64,000 bases of DNA. It comes from an uncultured Peptococcaceae bacterium. GTDB taxonomy: Bacteria; Bacillota; Peptococcia; Peptococcales; Peptococcaceae. The position numbers and the translations under genes are program-made. The stretch lies in NCBI GenBank assembly GCA_900552455.1, contig URZX01000001.1, positions 124,001-188,000 of the forward strand. Direction: 5' to 3'. The first letter of the stretch is position 1; each line of letters starts with the position of its first letter. The notes beneath the pieces were generated by a model, which had not been told where the DNA came from, ran no database searches, and saw only the letters and a program-made list of their open reading frames with translations. Below are positions 7,812 through 17,296 of the stretch, piece by piece.

Positions 7812-8687
7812 ATGAAAACCGGGATCATTGATATTGGTTCGAACAGTGTGCGCATGGCCTGGCTGGAAGGCGCGCCGCATTACGGCACGCTGCCAGAGGA
7901 GCGGCTGCGCTACAGCCGTTTCGCTGAAAATGCGACAGCGACTGGCGCGCTGGAAGAAGCAGCGGTGGCGCGCACGATCGAAGCAGTGCAGTCGCTGCTT
8001 GCTGAAGCGCGCGAAAACGACGTCGACGTGCGTCGTATCAGCGCGACTTCGGCGCTACGCGAAGCAACCAACCGCGGAGCTGTGAAAGCGCAGATGGAGG
8101 AAGCGTTACAGCGAGAGATCACGCCGCTCGCACCGGAAGCAGAAGCGCGCTACAGCTACGAAGGCGCGATCTACGGACTGCCGCGTCAGGGCCGCAGCAT
8201 TGCGGTGCTCGATATTGGCGGTGGTTCGACAGAATTGTGCTGGGGCGAGGGCGCTGGTCAGGCAGTGTCGGTGCCGGTGGGCGCTGTGCGTCTCAAGGAA
8301 TCGGCCGATCGCATCGGGCCGCTCTCGCTCGCGTTGGCGCCGCTGATCCAGCAGGCGCCGAAGGGCGATAACGTGCTCCTCGTCGGCGTCGGCGGGACCA
8401 TCACGACGATGGCAGCGCTTTTTGAAGGCATGCAGACCTACGATCCGCGCCTGATCCACCAAATGACCTACGGCACAAACGCCATCGCTCAGATCAACGA
8501 CATTCTCAAAGCAATGCCGCTGGAAAAACGACTGGAGCTGCCGGCGCTCACCGCTGGTCGCGCAGACATCATCACCCAGGGACTGGATATCGCCGTGACG
8601 GTGCTCCAGGGATTGCAAACGCCGGCGCTCACCGTGAGCACGACGGATCTGCTCTTTGGTCAGCTTCTGGAGCTTGTGGCGCAATGA
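7812..8687 (+). CDS. Ppx/GppA phosphatase family protein
   Basis: Sugar kinase/Hsp70-fold phosphatase of 291 aa. Conserved pieces are GIIDIGSNSVRM (phosphate 1 loop), the catalytic-Glu region EARYSYEGAIYG, and VLDIGGGSTEL (phosphate 2 loop). Family members are exopolyphosphatases or ppGpp 5'-phosphatases. At about 290 aa it is the short form without the HD-like C-terminal domain, so it is probably a (p)ppGpp or short-chain polyP enzyme. ATG 7812 has GAGGAAGG upstream; the frame extends upstream through the terminator hairpin but without a usable start. It overlaps tilS by 4 bases (ATGA), so the two are coupled. Confidence 0.88.
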   Translation: MKTGIIDIGSNSVRMAWLEGAPHYGTLPEERLRYSRFAENATATGALEEAAVARTIEAVQSLLAEARENDVDVRRISATSALREATNRGAVKAQMEEALQREITPLAPEAEARYSYEGAIYGLPRQGRSIAVLDIGGGSTELCWGEGAGQAVSVPVGAVRLKESADRIGPLSLALAPLIQQAPKGDNVLLVGVGGTITTMAALFEGMQTYDPRLIHQMTYGTNAIAQINDILKAMPLEKRLELPALTAGRADIITQGLDIAVTVLQGLQTPALTVSTTDLLFGQLLELVAQ

Positions 8688-10018
8688 GCAGACCAGGACC
8701 GGACGCGGTCGCAGAATTTATGCGCACATACGTGGCGCCGGGAGAGCGGGTGATCGCCGCTGTTTCCGGCGGACCAGATTCGATGGCGATGCTGGATCTA
8801 TTGCTGCGTGCGCGTGCAGCTTGTGGCTACGAGCTTGAAGTGGCGCACGTCCACCATCATCTGCGCGCTGCTTCTGACGAAGAGTGGCGCTTTGTTGAGG
8901 AATATTGCCAGGCGCGCGGCGTGCGTTTTCACGGGCGTCACGTGCAGGTGCGCGAAAAAGCGCAGGGGCGGAGCCTTGAAGCAGCGGCGCACACGTTGCG
9001 TCATGCGGCGCTGGCGGAAATTTTGCAGGAGCGCCAGGCGCAGTGGCTGGCGCTGGCGCATCAGGCCGACGACCGCGCTGAAACGGTGCTGATGAATATT
9101 TTGCGCGGCACGAGCGTGCAGGGACTTGCAGCCATGCCGGCGCGAGACGGCAATATTTTGCGGCCGCTTCTGTCGTTTACAAAAGCGGAGCTTGAAGCCT
9201 ATTGCGCAGCGCAGGAGATTCCTTTTGTGGTCGACGAGAGCAACGCCGACACGACGATCCTGCGCAATCGTTTGCGGCACAAGCTGCTGCCGGAGCTGGC
9301 GACCTACAATCCGCAGATTGTTCAGGCGCTGAACCGGCTCGCTGAAAGTAGCGCGCGCGACAGCGATTTTCTGCGTGCGCGTGCTGAGAAGCTGTGTGCG
9401 CAGGCTGCGGTTTTTCGTGCAGGCGGCTGGTGTCTGCTTGAGCGCGCAGCGCTCGCCGAGGCGCACGAGGCTGAGACAGCGACGCTCATTCGCCAGCTCG
9501 CTCAGCGTTACGCCAGCGGACGCGGCAATCTGCGCTTTGAGATGGTGGAGGCTGCGCTTGCGCGTATCCGCGCCGGGGAAGGACGCGCGGATCTTGGTCA
9601 GGGAATTTTCTGCGAATGTACGCGGCGTTTTGTTTACATCGGCCGTCAGCCGGAGGGCGTCTGGCACAGGGACGATGACGGAATCTGGCGCCAGGATTTT
9701 CTCGAGGGCGCTGTCACAGCGCCGCCAGAAATGATCGTGCGCGGCTACGCGCCGAGCGACGCCATCGCGCTGAAAAATCTCGGGCGCAAGCGTCTCAAGA
9801 AAATCTTTCAGGAGCAGGCGCTGCCGCCTTGTCTGCGTCCGCTGTGGCCAATTCTTTATGATACCAAAATAAAAGAAATTATTTGGGTTCCATTCCTTGC
9901 GCAGGGACCGGAACTCATGTATTATAATAGTGTTACCTATTTGAAGGTTGCGTTAAGCAGCACGATCGCGCAGCGCACTGTGCGATCTGCACCCACAAGC
10001 GAAGAAAAGGAACGATAG
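8684..10018 (+). CDS. tilS: tRNA(Ile)-lysidine synthetase
   Basis: ATP-dependent enzyme that converts C34 of the CAU-anticodon tRNA(Ile) to lysidine so that it reads AUA. The PP-loop SGGPDS is at residues 28-33, followed by AHVHHHLR, LAHQADDRAETVLMN and the RNRLRHKLLP helix. The C-terminal TilS domain is recognisable (GYAPSDAIALKNLGRKRLKKIFQE), giving a full-length 444 aa protein. The start ATG overlaps the end of the ppx-type gene. In many Firmicutes hpt follows tilS; here hpt is about 9 kb away and ftsH follows directly. Confidence 0.93.
   Translation: MSRPGPDAVAEFMRTYVAPGERVIAAVSGGPDSMAMLDLLLRARAACGYELEVAHVHHHLRAASDEEWRFVEEYCQARGVRFHGRHVQVREKAQGRSLEAAAHTLRHAALAEILQERQAQWLALAHQADDRAETVLMNILRGTSVQGLAAMPARDGNILRPLLSFTKAELEAYCAAQEIPFVVDESNADTTILRNRLRHKLLPELATYNPQIVQALNRLAESSARDSDFLRARAEKLCAQAAVFRAGGWCLLERAALAEAHEAETATLIRQLAQRYASGRGNLRFEMVEAALARIRAGEGRADLGQGIFCECTRRFVYIGRQPEGVWHRDDDGIWRQDFLEGAVTAPPEMIVRGYAPSDAIALKNLGRKRLKKIFQEQALPPCLRPLWPILYDTKIKEIIWVPFLAQGPELMYYNSVTYLKVALSSTIAQRTVRSAPTSEEKER
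9897..9925 (+). promoter_or_regulatory. ftsH promoter inside the tilS 3' end
   Basis: TTGCGC (9897-9902), 17 bp, TATTAT (9920-9925), overlapped by TATAAT three bases further on. It gives a leader of about 95 nt. Confidence 0.65.
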
Positions 10019-10027
10019 GAGGAATCT

Positions 10028-12214
10028 ATGAAGCGATCAGTATGGAAAAGCTTTGCGGTTTACCTCGTGATCTTTCTCCTGTTCTTTTCCATGATAGAGT
10101 TTTTCAACACAAATACCCCGGCTGAAGAAGAGCCAACGCGCGTCTACGGGGAAAATTATACCGAATTCATGGAAAACGTCGACAAGGGGAACGTGAAACA
10201 GGTAACCATCACAACCTACGACAATTACCAGACCATCGAAGGGACGACGATCGACGGCGAAGAATTCAACATGCCGATCTCGAAGAACGACGACAATCTC
10301 GCTGAACGACTCGCAGCAGAAGGCGTTGATGTGACGCAGGCGAAAACGCCGGAACCATCAGCGCTGATGAGCCTGCTCAGTTCGCTCCTGCCGGTGCTCT
10401 TGTTGGTAGGTCTGTTCTTCTTCTTTATGAGCTCGACCCAGGGTGGCGGAGGCAAGATGAACCAGTTTGGCAAGAGCAAGGCCCGCGTCACCGTCGACAG
10501 CCAGAACCGCGTCACCTTTGCCGACGTGGCTGGTGCTGACGAGGTCAAGGAAGAACTCGAGGAAGTCGTCGACTTTCTCAAGAAACCACAGAAATTCAAA
10601 TCCATCGGTGCCAAGATCCCGAAGGGCGTGCTGCTCTTTGGCCCTCCTGGGACCGGTAAAACCCTGCTCGCCCGCGCAGTAGCCGGCGAAGCAGGCGTGC
10701 CGTTCTTCTCTATCAGCGGCTCGGATTTCGTTGAGATGTTCGTCGGTGTCGGCGCAAGCCGCGTCCGCGATCTCTTCGACCAGGCCAAGAAGAACAGCCC
10801 ATGCATCATCTTCATCGACGAGATCGATGCCGTCGGGCGCCAGCGTGGCGCCGGTGTCGGCGGCGGTCACGATGAACGTGAGCAGACACTGAACCAGCTC
10901 CTCGTTGAGATGGACGGCTTCGACGCCAACGAAGGGATCATCATCCTCGCTGCCACGAACCGTCCGGATATTCTCGACCCAGCGCTCCTGCGTCCAGGCC
11001 GTTTTGACCGTCAGGTCACCGTTGGCCGTCCGGATGTGCGCGGGCGTGAGGAGATCCTCGGGGTTCACACCCGCAACAAACCGCTCTCTGCGGAAGTTGA
11101 TCTTGCTGTCATTGCCAAGCAGACCGCTGGTTTCACCGGGGCCGATCTGGCAAACCTCGTGAACGAAGCAGCGCTGCTTGCAGCGCGTGAAAATCGCACG
11201 AAGATCACCCAGGAAGATTTGGAAAAATCCATCGAGCGCGTTGTCGCCGGACCGGAAAAGAAAAACCGCGCCAAGATCAGCGACGCCGAGCTCAACCTCG
11301 TCAGCTACCACGAAGGTGGACATGCTGTCATCGGTCACTTCCTCGAAGGCTGTGATCCGATCCACAAGGTTTCGATCATTCCACGCGGCCAGGCTGGCGG
11401 CTACACCATGAGCCTGCCGATCGAGGATCGCAATTACATGACGCGCAGCCATCTTCTCGACGAAGTCACGATGATGCTCGGCGGCCGCGTCGCCGAAGAG
11501 ATCGTCCTCGGCGAGATCTCCACCGGCGCATCCAACGACATTGAACGCGCAACGAAAACCATCCGCCAGATGGTTACCCGCTGGGGCATGAGCGACGAGC
11601 TCGGCACCATCACCTTCGGTGAAGATCAGGAGCAGGTCTTCCTCGGCCGCGACCTTGGTCACAACCGCAACTACTCCGAGGCCATCGCCTTCTCCATTGA
11701 CAAGGAAGTCAAGCGCATCATGGACGAATGCCACAAGCGTGCGCATCAGATCCTTACTGAGCACCGCGACAAGCTCGATGCTGTCGCCACCGCGCTGAAA
11801 GAGCGCGAAGTTCTGAACGCGTTTGAATTCCAGGGCGTCATGGACGGCAAGCCACTCGAGCAGATCGACAAGGAAGAAGCAGAATACCTCGCCAAGATCA
11901 ACGAAGAAAAGCAGCGCAAGATTAAAGAAGCTGCCCAGCGCGAGAAAGAACAGCCTGTCGAAAAATCCAATGTCGCCCATGTCGACGAAGTCCCATCCGC
12001 AGAACCATTCTCCTTTGAGCAATGGGTCCGCGCCGAAGAGCCAAAGCCTGAAAAACCACAGGCTCCTGCCGCTGAACCGGAAGAAACCGAGCAGCCGCAG
12101 ACAAAGGCACCAACGCCATGGTGGGAAAAGCGTCAGACACAGACGAAGTCAGACGACGACGTCACAAATCTCGGGCTGCCATCCCAGCAGGATGACGAGG
12201 ACGAGAAAAAATAA
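10028..12214 (+). CDS. ftsH: ATP-dependent zinc metalloprotease FtsH
   Basis: Membrane-anchored AAA+ protease of 728 aa that degrades misfolded or regulatory membrane and soluble proteins. It has an N-terminal transmembrane helix (about 7-26), an extracytoplasmic domain, a second helix (about 117-137), the AAA domain with Walker A GPPGTGKT (205-212) and [17 protein letters not shown] arginines in RPGRFDRQ, and the zinc site HEGGH (428-432) with the downstream metal-ligand Asp in ASNDIERAT. The motif is HEGGH instead of the usual HEAGH, which keeps all ligands. The C-terminal 100 residues are a charged Pro/Glu-rich tail. GGAGG precedes the ATG. Confidence 0.97.
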   Translation: MKRSVWKSFAVYLVIFLLFFSMIEFFNTNTPAEEEPTRVYGENYTEFMENVDKGNVKQVTITTYDNYQTIEGTTIDGEEFNMPISKNDDNLAERLAAEGVDVTQAKTPEPSALMSLLSSLLPVLLLVGLFFFFMSSTQGGGGKMNQFGKSKARVTVDSQNRVTFADVAGADEVKEELEEVVDFLKKPQKFKSIGAKIPKGVLLFGPPGTGKTLLARAVAGEAGVPFFSISGSDFVEMFVGVGASRVRDLFDQAKKNSPCIIFIDEIDAVGRQRGAGVGGGHDEREQTLNQLLVEMDGFDANEGIIILAATNRPDILDPALLRPGRFDRQVTVGRPDVRGREEILGVHTRNKPLSAEVDLAVIAKQTAGFTGADLANLVNEAALLAARENRTKITQEDLEKSIERVVAGPEKKNRAKISDAELNLVSYHEGGHAVIGHFLEGCDPIHKVSIIPRGQAGGYTMSLPIEDRNYMTRSHLLDEVTMMLGGRVAEEIVLGEISTGASNDIERATKTIRQMVTRWGMSDELGTITFGEDQEQVFLGRDLGHNRNYSEAIAFSIDKEVKRIMDECHKRAHQILTEHRDKLDAVATALKEREVLNAFEFQGVMDGKPLEQIDKEEAEYLAKINEEKQRKIKEAAQREKEQPVEKSNVAHVDEVPSAEPFSFEQWVRAEEPKPEKPQAPAAEPEETEQPQTKAPTPWWEKRQTQTKSDDDVTNLGLPSQQDDEDEKK

Positions 12215-12224
12215 GCACAAAAGC

Positions 12225-12266
12225 GGCCCGCCGCCGATGAGCGATCATCGGTGGCGGGCCATTCTT
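12225..12266. terminator. Shared terminator between ftsH and the convergent membrane gene
   Basis: 16-bp stem GGCCCGCCGCCGATGA with one G-T pair (12225-12240 / 12245-12260), loop GCGA, followed by ATTCTTT. Both flanking genes end here. Confidence 0.85.
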
Positions 12267-12275
12267 TGTGACAGA

Positions 12276-12695
12276 TTATTCCTTTTCGCGCGAATGTCTG
12301 GTGATGCTGCGTGCGAGCGTCAGTCCAAAGAGCAGCACGAAAAGGTAGCAGCTTTCGAGCGGCGCGTAGACGTTGCTCATCGTGCCGTAAACACGAGCGC
12401 CATTATGGTACATCGGCAGTGAGAAGCGGAGCGATGCGTAAAACGCGAGCGCGGCGGCGAGGAGATAGATGAGCGCTGCCGGGATGCTGGCGTATTTTTC
12501 TGCGACGAGCCAGCGGCTGGCGACGCCGCAGAGGAGCCACGGCGCGAGCACAAGCGCGAGATTGCGCCAGAAGTTGTAGACTGAAAAATGTCTGACGTTA
12601 TCCCATCGACCAAGTTCGGCGAGATAATCAAAGCCGGTGAAGATCAGCCAAAAGAGCACGCTGGTTCCGAGGGCGACGAGAATGGAGCGTTTCAT
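12276..12695 (-). CDS. Uncharacterised four-helix membrane protein
   Basis: Not recognised. It is 139 aa with four hydrophobic segments (about 4-24, 45-63, 69-90 and 112-130). The start ATG (complement of 12695) is preceded by AAGGAGGTG; a GTG three codons earlier overlaps that ribosome site and is unlikely. It stands alone on the reverse strand between ftsH and nfnA, and uses the terminator of ftsH. No motif points to a function. Confidence 0.7.
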   Translation of the reverse strand: MKRSILVALGTSVLFWLIFTGFDYLAELGRWDNVRHFSVYNFWRNLALVLAPWLLCGVASRWLVAEKYASIPAALIYLLAAALAFYASLRFSLPMYHNGARVYGTMSNVYAPLESCYLFVLLFGLTLARSITRHSREKE

Positions 12696-12841
12696 GGTGG
12701 GCACCTCCTTGGAATGGGGGAGCGATGCTTACAGAAAAATTTTATTTGCTTTTATTTAACCCAACGGCGCGGTGGCTGACAATAAGAAATGAATATTCAG
12801 CGAAAATCACAAAGCTTCTTTATAAATACGTGCATCTGCTA

Positions 12842-12847
12842 TATAAT
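12842..12847 (+). promoter_or_regulatory. -10 element of the nfnAB promoter
   Basis: TATAAT about 45 bp before the nfnA start; only weak -35 candidates (TTTATA at 12819-12824, 17 bp spacing). Confidence 0.5.
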
Positions 12848-12891
12848 AAAAGCAGTGATTCAGTGATCATCTAGAGAAAGAAGGTACGAAA

Positions 12892-13749
12892 GTGTATAAA
12901 ATTGTCGATTATAAACACCTCGGCGGCCAGACCCACGAATTGGTCGTCGAAGCGCCTCAGCTTGCAAAAAAGGCGAAAGCCGGTCAGTTTCTGATCGTGC
13001 GCATCGGTGAAGGGGATGAACGCATTCCGCTGACCATCGCCGACCACGATGCTGAAGCAGGCACTGTGACGATCGTCATCCAGGCGGTCGGCCTTTCTAC
13101 GAAAAAAATCGTGGCCATGCGTCCTGGTGATGCATTTGCGGACGTTGTCGGCCCACTCGGCCAGGCCAGCGAGATCGAAAACTATGGCACCGTTGTCATC
13201 GTTGGCGGCGGTGTTGGCATTGCGCCAATCTATCCGATCGCCCGCGATCTCAAGCTCGCCGGTAACCGCGTCATCGCCATCATCGGCGCAAAAACGAAGG
13301 ATCTGCTCTTCTGGGAAGACAAGCTCGCTGCGGCTGTTGACGAAGTGCGCATTGCCACCGATGACGGCTCCGTCGGCCACAAGGGCTTCGTCACCGATCT
13401 CCTCGCCGAAGCCTGCGACACAGAAAAAGTGGACATTGTCTGGGCCATCGGGCCAATGATCATGATGTACAACTGTGTCAAGGTGACGAAGGAACGCGGC
13501 ATCCGCTCCATCGTCAGCATGAACCCAGTGATGATCGACGGCACCGGCATGTGCGGCGGCTGCCGCGTGCGCGTGGGCAACGAAACGAAATTCGCCTGCG
13601 TCGACGGGCCGGAATTCGACGGCGATCTCATCGATTTTGACCTCGCTATGAAACGTAGCCGTTTCATGCGCGACAAGGAAGCAGAAGCCATCGAGCACGA
13701 TCATGAATGCAACCTCGGGCTGCATCACAACGAAGGAGGCGCAAACTAA
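12892..13749 (+). CDS. nfnA: NfnA: NADH-dependent ferredoxin:NADP+ oxidoreductase, small subunit
   Basis: Subunit of 285 aa in the ferredoxin-NADP reductase fold: FAD region (FLIVRIGEGDERIPLTIAD), NAD-binding VGGGVGIAPIYPIARDL, and a C-terminal [2Fe-2S] ligand set in MCGGCRVRVGNETKFACVDGP. Pyrimidine PyrK and sulfide dehydrogenase SudB share this fold. The identity as NfnA comes from the directly following GltD/NfnB-like large subunit, and no dihydroorotate dehydrogenase gene is nearby. With NfnB it should couple NADH and reduced ferredoxin oxidation to NADPH production by flavin-based electron bifurcation. Start is GTG with GAAGG upstream. The stop codon overlaps the nfnB start by one base. 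Confidence 0.9.
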   Translation: MYKIVDYKHLGGQTHELVVEAPQLAKKAKAGQFLIVRIGEGDERIPLTIADHDAEAGTVTIVIQAVGLSTKKIVAMRPGDAFADVVGPLGQASEIENYGTVVIVGGGVGIAPIYPIARDLKLAGNRVIAIIGAKTKDLLFWEDKLAAAVDEVRIATDDGSVGHKGFVTDLLAEACDTEKVDIVWAIGPMIMMYNCVKVTKERGIRSIVSMNPVMIDGTGMCGGCRVRVGNETKFACVDGPEFDGDLIDFDLAMKRSRFMRDKEAEAIEHDHECNLGLHHNEGGAN

Positions 13750-15140
13750 TGGCCAGCAAAGAACCTAGACATGACATGCCTGTGCAGGACGCGAAAGTGC
13801 GCGTCACCAATTTCAACGAAGTCGCGCTCGGCTACAGCGCAGAAACGGCCATCGCCGAAGCGCAGCGCTGCCTGCATTGCGCAAAGCCTCGCTGCGTCGA
13901 AGGCTGCCCGGTGCATGTTGACATTCCTGACTTTATTGCTGCGCTCGCCGAAGGCGATTTCGCCGAATCCGCTAAGCGCCTGAAAACCCACACCAGTCTG
14001 CCAGCCATCTGCGGCCGCGTTTGCCCACAGGAAAATCAGTGCGAAGGCAAGTGCGTGCTCGGCATCAAGGGCGAATCTGTCGCGATCGGTCGTCTCGAAC
14101 GTTTCGTCGCTGACTGGGACCGCGCGCAGGAACACGAAGCCGTCGCGCTCCCTGAAAAGAACGGCAAGAAAGTCGGTGTTGTCGGCGCTGGTCCTGCAGG
14201 GCTCGCCTGCGCTGGCGATCTCGCCAAGATGGGCTACGACGTCACCGTTTTCGAAGCGCTCCACACCCCTGGCGGCGTGCTCATGTACGGCATTCCTGAA
14301 TTCCGTCTGCCAAAAGACATCGTTCAGCACGAGATCAACAACATCCGCGATCTCGGCGTGAAATTTGAAGTCGACGCCATCGTCGGTAAGCTCTACGACA
14401 TCGAAGAGCTGCGCACAGAATATGGCTTCGACGCGTTCTTCGTCGGCACCGGCGCCGGGCTGCCACATTTCATGAATCTCGAGGGCGAAAACCTGAACGG
14501 CATTTATTCTGCCAACGAGTTCCTCACCCGCTCCAACCTCATGAAAGCCTACCAGTTCCCAGCTGCTGATACGCCGATCAAGGTTGGTAAGCGTGCAGCC
14601 ATCATCGGTGGCGGTAACGTCGCGATGGACGCTGCCCGCACCGCGCTCCGTCTTGGCGCTGAAGAAAGCTACATCGTTTATCGCCGCAGCAAGGAAGAGA
14701 TCCCTGCCCGTGCCGAAGAGCTCGAACACGCCATCGAAGAAGGCGTGCAGCTGAAGCTCCTGTCCTCGCCGATCAAATACATTGGCGACGAAAACGACGT
14801 CGTCACCGGCATGGTGCTGCAGAAATACGAGCTCGGCGAGCCAGATGAAAGCGGCCGCCGCCGCCCAGTTGCCATCGAAGGCGAGACCGAAGAAATGGCC
14901 ATCGATACCGTCATCGTCGCCATCGGTCAGGGACCAAACCCAATCCTCACAAACAGCACAGAAGGTCTCGAGCTCAACAAGCGCGGCAACATCGTTGCTG
15001 ACGAAAAAGGCCAGACCAGCCTGCCATATGTTTTCGCCGGCGGCGACATTGTCACCGGCGCAGCCACCGTCATCAAAGCCATGGGCGCCGGTAAGGACGC
15101 TGCCGTGGCCATCGACGCATATCTCAAGGCTCAGGGCTGA
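13749..15140 (+). CDS. nfnB: NfnB / glutamate synthase small-chain-like NADPH oxidoreductase
   Basis: Large subunit of 463 aa. The N-terminal part has two [4Fe-4S] cysteine sets (CLHCAKPRCVEGCPV and CGRVCPQENQCEGKCV), then the FAD site VGVVGAGPAGLACAGDLAKMG and the NADPH site AAIIGGGNVAMDAARTALRLGAEE, ending in FAGGDIVTGAATVIKAMGAGK. This is the GltD-like family annotated as gltA in many clostridia; next to nfnA it is better read as the NADPH-binding subunit of the bifurcating transhydrogenase. The start ATG overlaps the nfnA stop (TAATG), with GGAGG upstream, so the subunits are made in step. Confidence 0.92.
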   Translation: MASKEPRHDMPVQDAKVRVTNFNEVALGYSAETAIAEAQRCLHCAKPRCVEGCPVHVDIPDFIAALAEGDFAESAKRLKTHTSLPAICGRVCPQENQCEGKCVLGIKGESVAIGRLERFVADWDRAQEHEAVALPEKNGKKVGVVGAGPAGLACAGDLAKMGYDVTVFEALHTPGGVLMYGIPEFRLPKDIVQHEINNIRDLGVKFEVDAIVGKLYDIEELRTEYGFDAFFVGTGAGLPHFMNLEGENLNGIYSANEFLTRSNLMKAYQFPAADTPIKVGKRAAIIGGGNVAMDAARTALRLGAEESYIVYRRSKEEIPARAEELEHAIEEGVQLKLLSSPIKYIGDENDVVTGMVLQKYELGEPDESGRRRPVAIEGETEEMAIDTVIVAIGQGPNPILTNSTEGLELNKRGNIVADEKGQTSLPYVFAGGDIVTGAATVIKAMGAGKDAAVAIDAYLKAQG

Positions 15141-15151
15141 ACGTTCTGATA

Positions 15152-15184
15152 AAAACGCTGACGCATTTGCGTCGGCGTTTTTTC
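15152..15184 (+). terminator. nfnAB terminator
   Basis: Stem AAAACGCTGACGC / GCGTCGGCGTTTT (one G-T pair), loop ATTT, then T run. Confidence 0.88.
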
Positions 15185-15235
15185 GTGGCGGGCGTTCGCT
15201 GGCACTTGTGGTGGCAATCGGCGGGCAGATGCTGT

Positions 15236-15241
15236 ATAATA
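15236..15241 (+). promoter_or_regulatory. -10 element before the M50 protease operon
   Basis: TATAAT about 30 bp upstream of the start at 15271; the -35 (TGGCAA at 15213-15218) is poor. Confidence 0.45.
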
Positions 15242-15270
15242 AGGAGAGTCAATTTATAGGAGGTTCCTGC

Positions 15271-15927
15271 ATGGGAAGTTTTCTTCCGAGCATCACCGAT
15301 CTGCTCCTGACGGTGCTGGCGATCGTTCCGGCCATGTGCTTTCACGAGTATGCCCACGGCTGGGTGAGCTACAAGCTGGGCGATCCGTCGCCAAAATACG
15401 ACGGCCGACTCAGCCTTAATCCGCTGCACCACATCGATCCGATCGGCGCGCTCTTTCTCATTTTTTTCAATTTCGGCTGGGCCAAGCCAGTGATGGTCAA
15501 TCCCCGCTATTACAAAAATCCAAAGCAGGGCATGGCGCTTGTCGCCCTTGCCGGGCCGGTGGCGAATTTCATTCTGGCGCTGATCTGTCTCATCGTCACC
15601 AATGTGATCGTGAAGACGACAGGTGGCAGCGTCGGCATTGGCTTGTACTATGTGTATCAGTTTTTCATGCTCTCGGCGCTGGTCAATGTCGGGCTTGGGG
15701 TGTTCAACCTGATCCCGCTGCCACCGCTTGACGGCTCGAAGATTCTCGGCATGTTTTTGCCGGCAAAATATTATTTCAAATTCATGCAGTTTGAGCAGTG
15801 GGGCTTTGTGCTGCTCTTTGCGTTGCTGGCGGTTGGCGCATTCAGCCGTCCGCTGTATTTTTTGCGCAACGGTGTGATCAGCTATCTTGATTTCATCGCC
15901 AATGCGTTGACGAGCTTTCTCGCCTAA
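15271..15927 (+). CDS. Site-2 protease (M50) family membrane metalloprotease
   Basis: Integral membrane protein of 218 aa with about five helices. The zinc-site motif HEYAH is at residues 25-29 in the first helix, the NPLHHIDPIG motif follows, and the second zinc-ligand motif NLIPLPPLDGSK is near 145-156. This is the short YwhC/YydH-type branch of M50, with no PDZ domain. Relatives cleave membrane-embedded substrates, but the target of this branch is unknown. ATG 15271 with AGGAGG upstream is clear. It heads an operon with mtaB, HIT and YitT genes. Confidence 0.9.
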   Translation: MGSFLPSITDLLLTVLAIVPAMCFHEYAHGWVSYKLGDPSPKYDGRLSLNPLHHIDPIGALFLIFFNFGWAKPVMVNPRYYKNPKQGMALVALAGPVANFILALICLIVTNVIVKTTGGSVGIGLYYVYQFFMLSALVNVGLGVFNLIPLPPLDGSKILGMFLPAKYYFKFMQFEQWGFVLLFALLAVGAFSRPLYFLRNGVISYLDFIANALTSFLA

Positions 15928-15965
15928 ATTCTGCGCCTCGCGCGCCTGAAAAGGAAGTGACAGAT

Positions 15966-17294
15966 TTGCCAGAAACCCAGAAAGTGGCATTTCATACCCT
16001 CGGCTGCAAGGTCAACCAGCACGATTCTGCCATTATGGCGGCGCTGTTTCAGGATGCCGGCTATGAGGTCGTCGATTTTAACGATCTCGCCGATGTCTAC
16101 GTCGTCAATACCTGCACCGTCACCCATCTCAGCGACCGCAAGTCGCGCCAGATGATCCGCCACGCTGCTCGGGAAAATCCGGCGGCGACCATCGTTGTCT
16201 GCGGCTGCTACGCGCAGACAGCGAAAGCGGAGCTGGAAGCGCTTGACGAGGTGGACCTCATCATCGGCACCAACGAGCGTCACAAGGTCGTGGAGGCGGT
16301 CGAGACTTTTCGCCAGGATCATGTGAAGACGGCGTACATGGCGGACGACGAGGAGTTGTTCTATTACGAAGATCTGCCGCACGAGCGAGTCAGCGGCATG
16401 ACGCGCGCGTATGTGAAGATCCAGGAGGGCTGCGATCAGTTCTGCGCGTATTGCGCCATCCCTTATGCCCGCGGTCCACTGCGCTCGCGTTCTGAGCAGG
16501 ATACCATCGACGAGATCAATATGCTCGTGGAGCGCGGCTACAAGGAAGTCATCCTCACTGGCATCCACATTGGCGCCTATGGCCGCGGCGTCAAGGATGA
16601 AACCTGCGATCTCACCGGGCTCTGCCGCCGCATTCTCGATGAAACAGCGATCGAGCGGCTGCGCATCGGCTCTCTCGAGGGCATCGAGGTGACAGACGCG
16701 CTCATTGAGATGATCGCCAGCGACGAGCGCATGGCCAAGCATCTGCACCTGCCGCTGCAGAGCGGCTGCGACAGGACGCTTTCGGCGATGCGGCGTCCGT
16801 ACGACACGGAACAGTTCCGCGAGATGATGCGCCGCATTCGCGGCAAGGTGCCGAACATCGCCATCACCACCGATCTCATGGTCGGCTTCCCTGGAGAAAC
16901 CGACGAGGATTTCAAAGAAAGCCTCGTTTTCTGCAACGACATCGCATTTTCGGCGATGCACATTTTCAAATATTCCATGCGCAGCGGCACACCAGCTGCC
17001 GCCATGCCTGACCAGATCGATCCGCAGATCAAAGAGCGGCGCGCCAAGCAGATGGCCGATGTCGCTCAGAAAAACAAGCTCGACTACGAGCGCCGTTTTG
17101 TTGGTCAGACGCTGCGCATCCTCGTTGAGGAGCAGACGAAGGACGGACTCTGGATCGGCCACAGCTCCAACTATTTACTTGTCACCTTTCCCGGCGAGAA
17201 CATCCGCTCCGGCGATTTTGTCGATGTCAAGATCACAAGCGCCGAGCGCAACCGCTTGCTGGGTGAGATAGAAACCCATCTTGAGGAGGAATGA
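15966..17294 (+). CDS. mtaB: tRNA t6A37 methylthiotransferase MtaB
   Basis: Radical SAM enzyme that adds a methylthio group to t6A37, giving ms2t6A in ANN-decoding tRNAs. Order: UPF0004 domain with its three [4Fe-4S] cysteines (LGCKVNQ, NTCTVTH, CGCYAQ), radical SAM CxxxCxxC in GCDQFCAYCAIPYARG, then a C-terminal TRAM domain. The CKVNQ and IPYARG forms favour MtaB over MiaB or RimO. The TTG at 15966 fits the ribosome site AAGGAAG best; an in-frame GTG at 15957 overlaps that site, so the true start is uncertain by three codons. Confidence 0.93.
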   Translation: MPETQKVAFHTLGCKVNQHDSAIMAALFQDAGYEVVDFNDLADVYVVNTCTVTHLSDRKSRQMIRHAARENPAATIVVCGCYAQTAKAELEALDEVDLIIGTNERHKVVEAVETFRQDHVKTAYMADDEELFYYEDLPHERVSGMTRAYVKIQEGCDQFCAYCAIPYARGPLRSRSEQDTIDEINMLVERGYKEVILTGIHIGAYGRGVKDETCDLTGLCRRILDETAIERLRIGSLEGIEVTDALIEMIASDERMAKHLHLPLQSGCDRTLSAMRRPYDTEQFREMMRRIRGKVPNIAITTDLMVGFPGETDEDFKESLVFCNDIAFSAMHIFKYSMRSGTPAAAMPDQIDPQIKERRAKQMADVAQKNKLDYERRFVGQTLRILVEEQTKDGLWIGHSSNYLLVTFPGENIRSGDFVDVKITSAERNRLLGEIETHLEEE

Positions 17295-17296
17295 CT

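Noticed and set aside
12892..13749. PyrK (dihydroorotate dehydrogenase electron transfer subunit)
   Set aside because: The fold is shared, but there is no pyrD or pyr gene nearby and the partner is NfnB-like.
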